From positions 1-7,624 of the forward strand of contig CALEEU010000100.1 of NCBI GenBank assembly GCA_937875975.1: 7,624 nt of DNA, given 5' to 3'. This DNA comes from an uncultured Opitutia bacterium. Its GTDB lineage: Bacteria; Verrucomicrobiota; Verrucomicrobiia; Opitutales; UBA953. Position numbers and translations under genes: made by a program. This document shows positions 6,563-7,624 of the stretch, in pieces. The number at the start of each line of letters is the position of its first letter. The first letter of the stretch is position 1. Below the pieces are notes generated by a model. The model was not told where the DNA came from and did not search any database. It saw only the letters and a list, made by a program, of their open reading frames with translations.

Positions 6563-7624
6563 TCAGTTCCAACGCTTCTGCTGGCAACCGTACACGACGA
6601 AACAGAACCCGACTAAGCCCTGGATCAACAGGACAGCCAAGCCTTCGGTGGTGCTGGCCACATAGGCGGTCTGATTGGGCATGCTGGCCGTATAGGCGTC
6701 GTAAAGCGGCTGTCCCATCATCGACTTCATGTAGCCGGACCAGCCCCAGTAGGAATTAATGAAAGGCCGGCAGACCCAGGTCAGCGCCGCGGGCAAGGCG
6801 AGCACCACGCCGGAGAGCGGCAACTGGAAGCCGACGAGGTAGATGGAGAGCAATGAGGACTTCTCCGGCGAGGTCAGCATCGCCGAGAAGCCGAGGCAGA
6901 CGACGGACATGGAGACACAACTGGCCGCGAGGATCGCCAGCTGCTCCGCCCACGGCCCCGGGAAGTTACAAATCAACTTCACAAACAGGCACATCCAGAC
7001 GCCTTGGAAGATCGCCACGAGCGAGACGAAGACAATTTTGGAGAACGCGTAAGCCCAAGGTCGCAGGCCGGTCATGCGCTCTTTCTCGTAGAGGATACGC
7101 TCGGCGGAGATTTCGCGACCGCCGTTATTCGCGCCCATGAGCGTGAGCAGGATGACCTGGAACATGATCAGCCCGGCGGCGAGGCCGGCGAGCTGGGCGT
7201 TGGACATCTGAATCTTCAAGGCCTGCTGCACTTCCGCCATGGAAGCCGTATTGCGGTCCATCGGGATCTTCAGGACGTCCCAGACGCCATCGAGATTGAA
7301 GATGATGACGAGAAGAGGGAAACCGAACGTGATCGCCAGCGTCAGGCCGAGGTAGCCGGTATCGCGGAAGAAGAGCTTGAGACGACGAGAGAGCAGCGTC
7401 GTGAACTGCGACACGCCGCCAGGCACGGACGGTTCGGGCAGCGGTTCGACTTCGACCGGCGCGCCGACCTTGGCCACGGCGACCTCGTACGAATCCTGGT
7501 GCTCGGCCTGATGGATGGCCCAGCGGTCGCGCCACGTAGCGAGGTCTGAGGCGTTCAATACCTCATAGAGGCGAAGTCCATCAGGGATGCCGAAGTAGCC
7601 GAGTAATTCATCGGGCGAGCCTTG
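6563..7624 (-). CDS. ABCG-like (ABC-2 type) transporter, permease domain (5' partial)
   Basis: The reading frame is open to the right edge, so this is the C-terminal 353 residues of a longer protein. Counted from the edge, residues 1-70 (starting QGSPDELLGYFGIPDG, then ATWRDRWAIHQAEH) resemble the linker that follows the ATPase domain in bacterial ABC-2 fusions arranged like eukaryotic ABCG transporters. About six membrane segments follow near 92-111, 143-164, 192-218, 227-248, 257-280 and 327-346. The stretch REISAERILYEKERMTGL (about 170-187) before the third segment is the typical ABC-2 coupling motif. A loop of some 45 residues lies before the last segment, as in ABCG proteins, and the protein ends QQKRWN. 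An ATPase domain should lie off the right edge (inference). Substrate is unknown. The TTG at 7558 could be read as a start but the upstream codons continue the linker, so I treat it as internal. A stem-loop follows the stop at once. Confidence 0.88.
   Translation of the reverse strand, partial: QGSPDELLGYFGIPDGLRLYEVLNASDLATWRDRWAIHQAEHQDSYEVAVAKVGAPVEVEPLPEPSVPGGVSQFTTLLSRRLKLFFRDTGYLGLTLAITFGFPLLVIIFNLDGVWDVLKIPMDRNTASMAEVQQALKIQMSNAQLAGLAAGLIMFQVILLTLMGANNGGREISAERILYEKERMTGLRPWAYAFSKIVFVSLVAIFQGVWMCLFVKLICNFPGPWAEQLAILAASCVSMSVVCLGFSAMLTSPEKSSLLSIYLVGFQLPLSGVVLALPAALTWVCRPFINSYWGWSGYMKSMMGQPLYDAYTASMPNQTAYVASTTEGLAVLLIQGLVGFCFVVYGCQQKRWN

Noticed and set aside
7556..7558. TTG as the start of the ABCG-like gene
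   Set aside because: The 22 codons between it and the window edge stay open and read as a normal linker after an ATPase domain, so the gene very probably continues off the edge.
1..7624. tRNA, rRNA, riboswitch, insertion sequence, attachment site or CRISPR array
   Set aside because: I saw no cloverleaf-like sequence, rRNA stretch, transposase, terminal repeats or regularly spaced direct repeats on either strand. Small RNAs cannot be excluded by reading alone.

Overview
This window is GC-rich (about 60% by eye), densely packed, single-copy bacterial chromosome. It holds seven protein-coding genes, two of them cut by the window edges, and no RNA gene, insertion sequence, CRISPR array or phage gene that I can see. 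The organism is a Gram-negative-type bacterium. The plant/cyanobacterial-type GlgC, the large unrecognised exported proteins and the ABCG-like transporter half make Verrucomicrobiota (Opitutae-like) my best guess, but this rests on general impression and not on a marker gene.

Layout from left to right. Positions 1-842 (+) are the C-terminal nucleotide-binding domain of an ABC exporter. It converges, with a 6-bp gap, on a minus-strand pair read from right to left: glgC (3202-1907), then a multi-spanning membrane protein of unknown function (1910-849). The stop of glgC and the start of the membrane protein share four bases, so the two are probably translationally coupled. A 103-bp divergent intergenic region separates glgC from a plus-strand WalJ/YycJ-type metallo-beta-lactamase-fold hydrolase (3306-4100). 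That gene converges, with a 3-bp gap, on a second minus-strand pair: a small membrane-anchored protein (6445-6050) followed 11 bp later by a 644-aa exported protein with TPR-like helices (6038-4104). A 117-bp intergenic region with a strong stem-loop separates this pair from the C-terminal permease part of an ABCG-like transporter (6563-7624, minus strand), which runs off the right edge.

Gene cooperation is visible at two points only. glgC and its overlapping membrane protein form one unit, whose common purpose is unknown beyond glycogen precursor synthesis. The anchored protein and the exported protein form a second unit that probably acts together in the cell envelope. The other genes look like ordinary housekeeping or transport genes placed side by side.

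The items most worth a second look are the uncharacterised envelope pair; the uncharacterised membrane protein coupled to glgC; a perfect 10-bp inverted repeat that puts the glgC start codon in a hairpin loop; and a short leader motif shared by glgC and the envelope pair, in which GGAGG sits 19 nt from the start codon in both cases. I found no convincing sign of a large new system.
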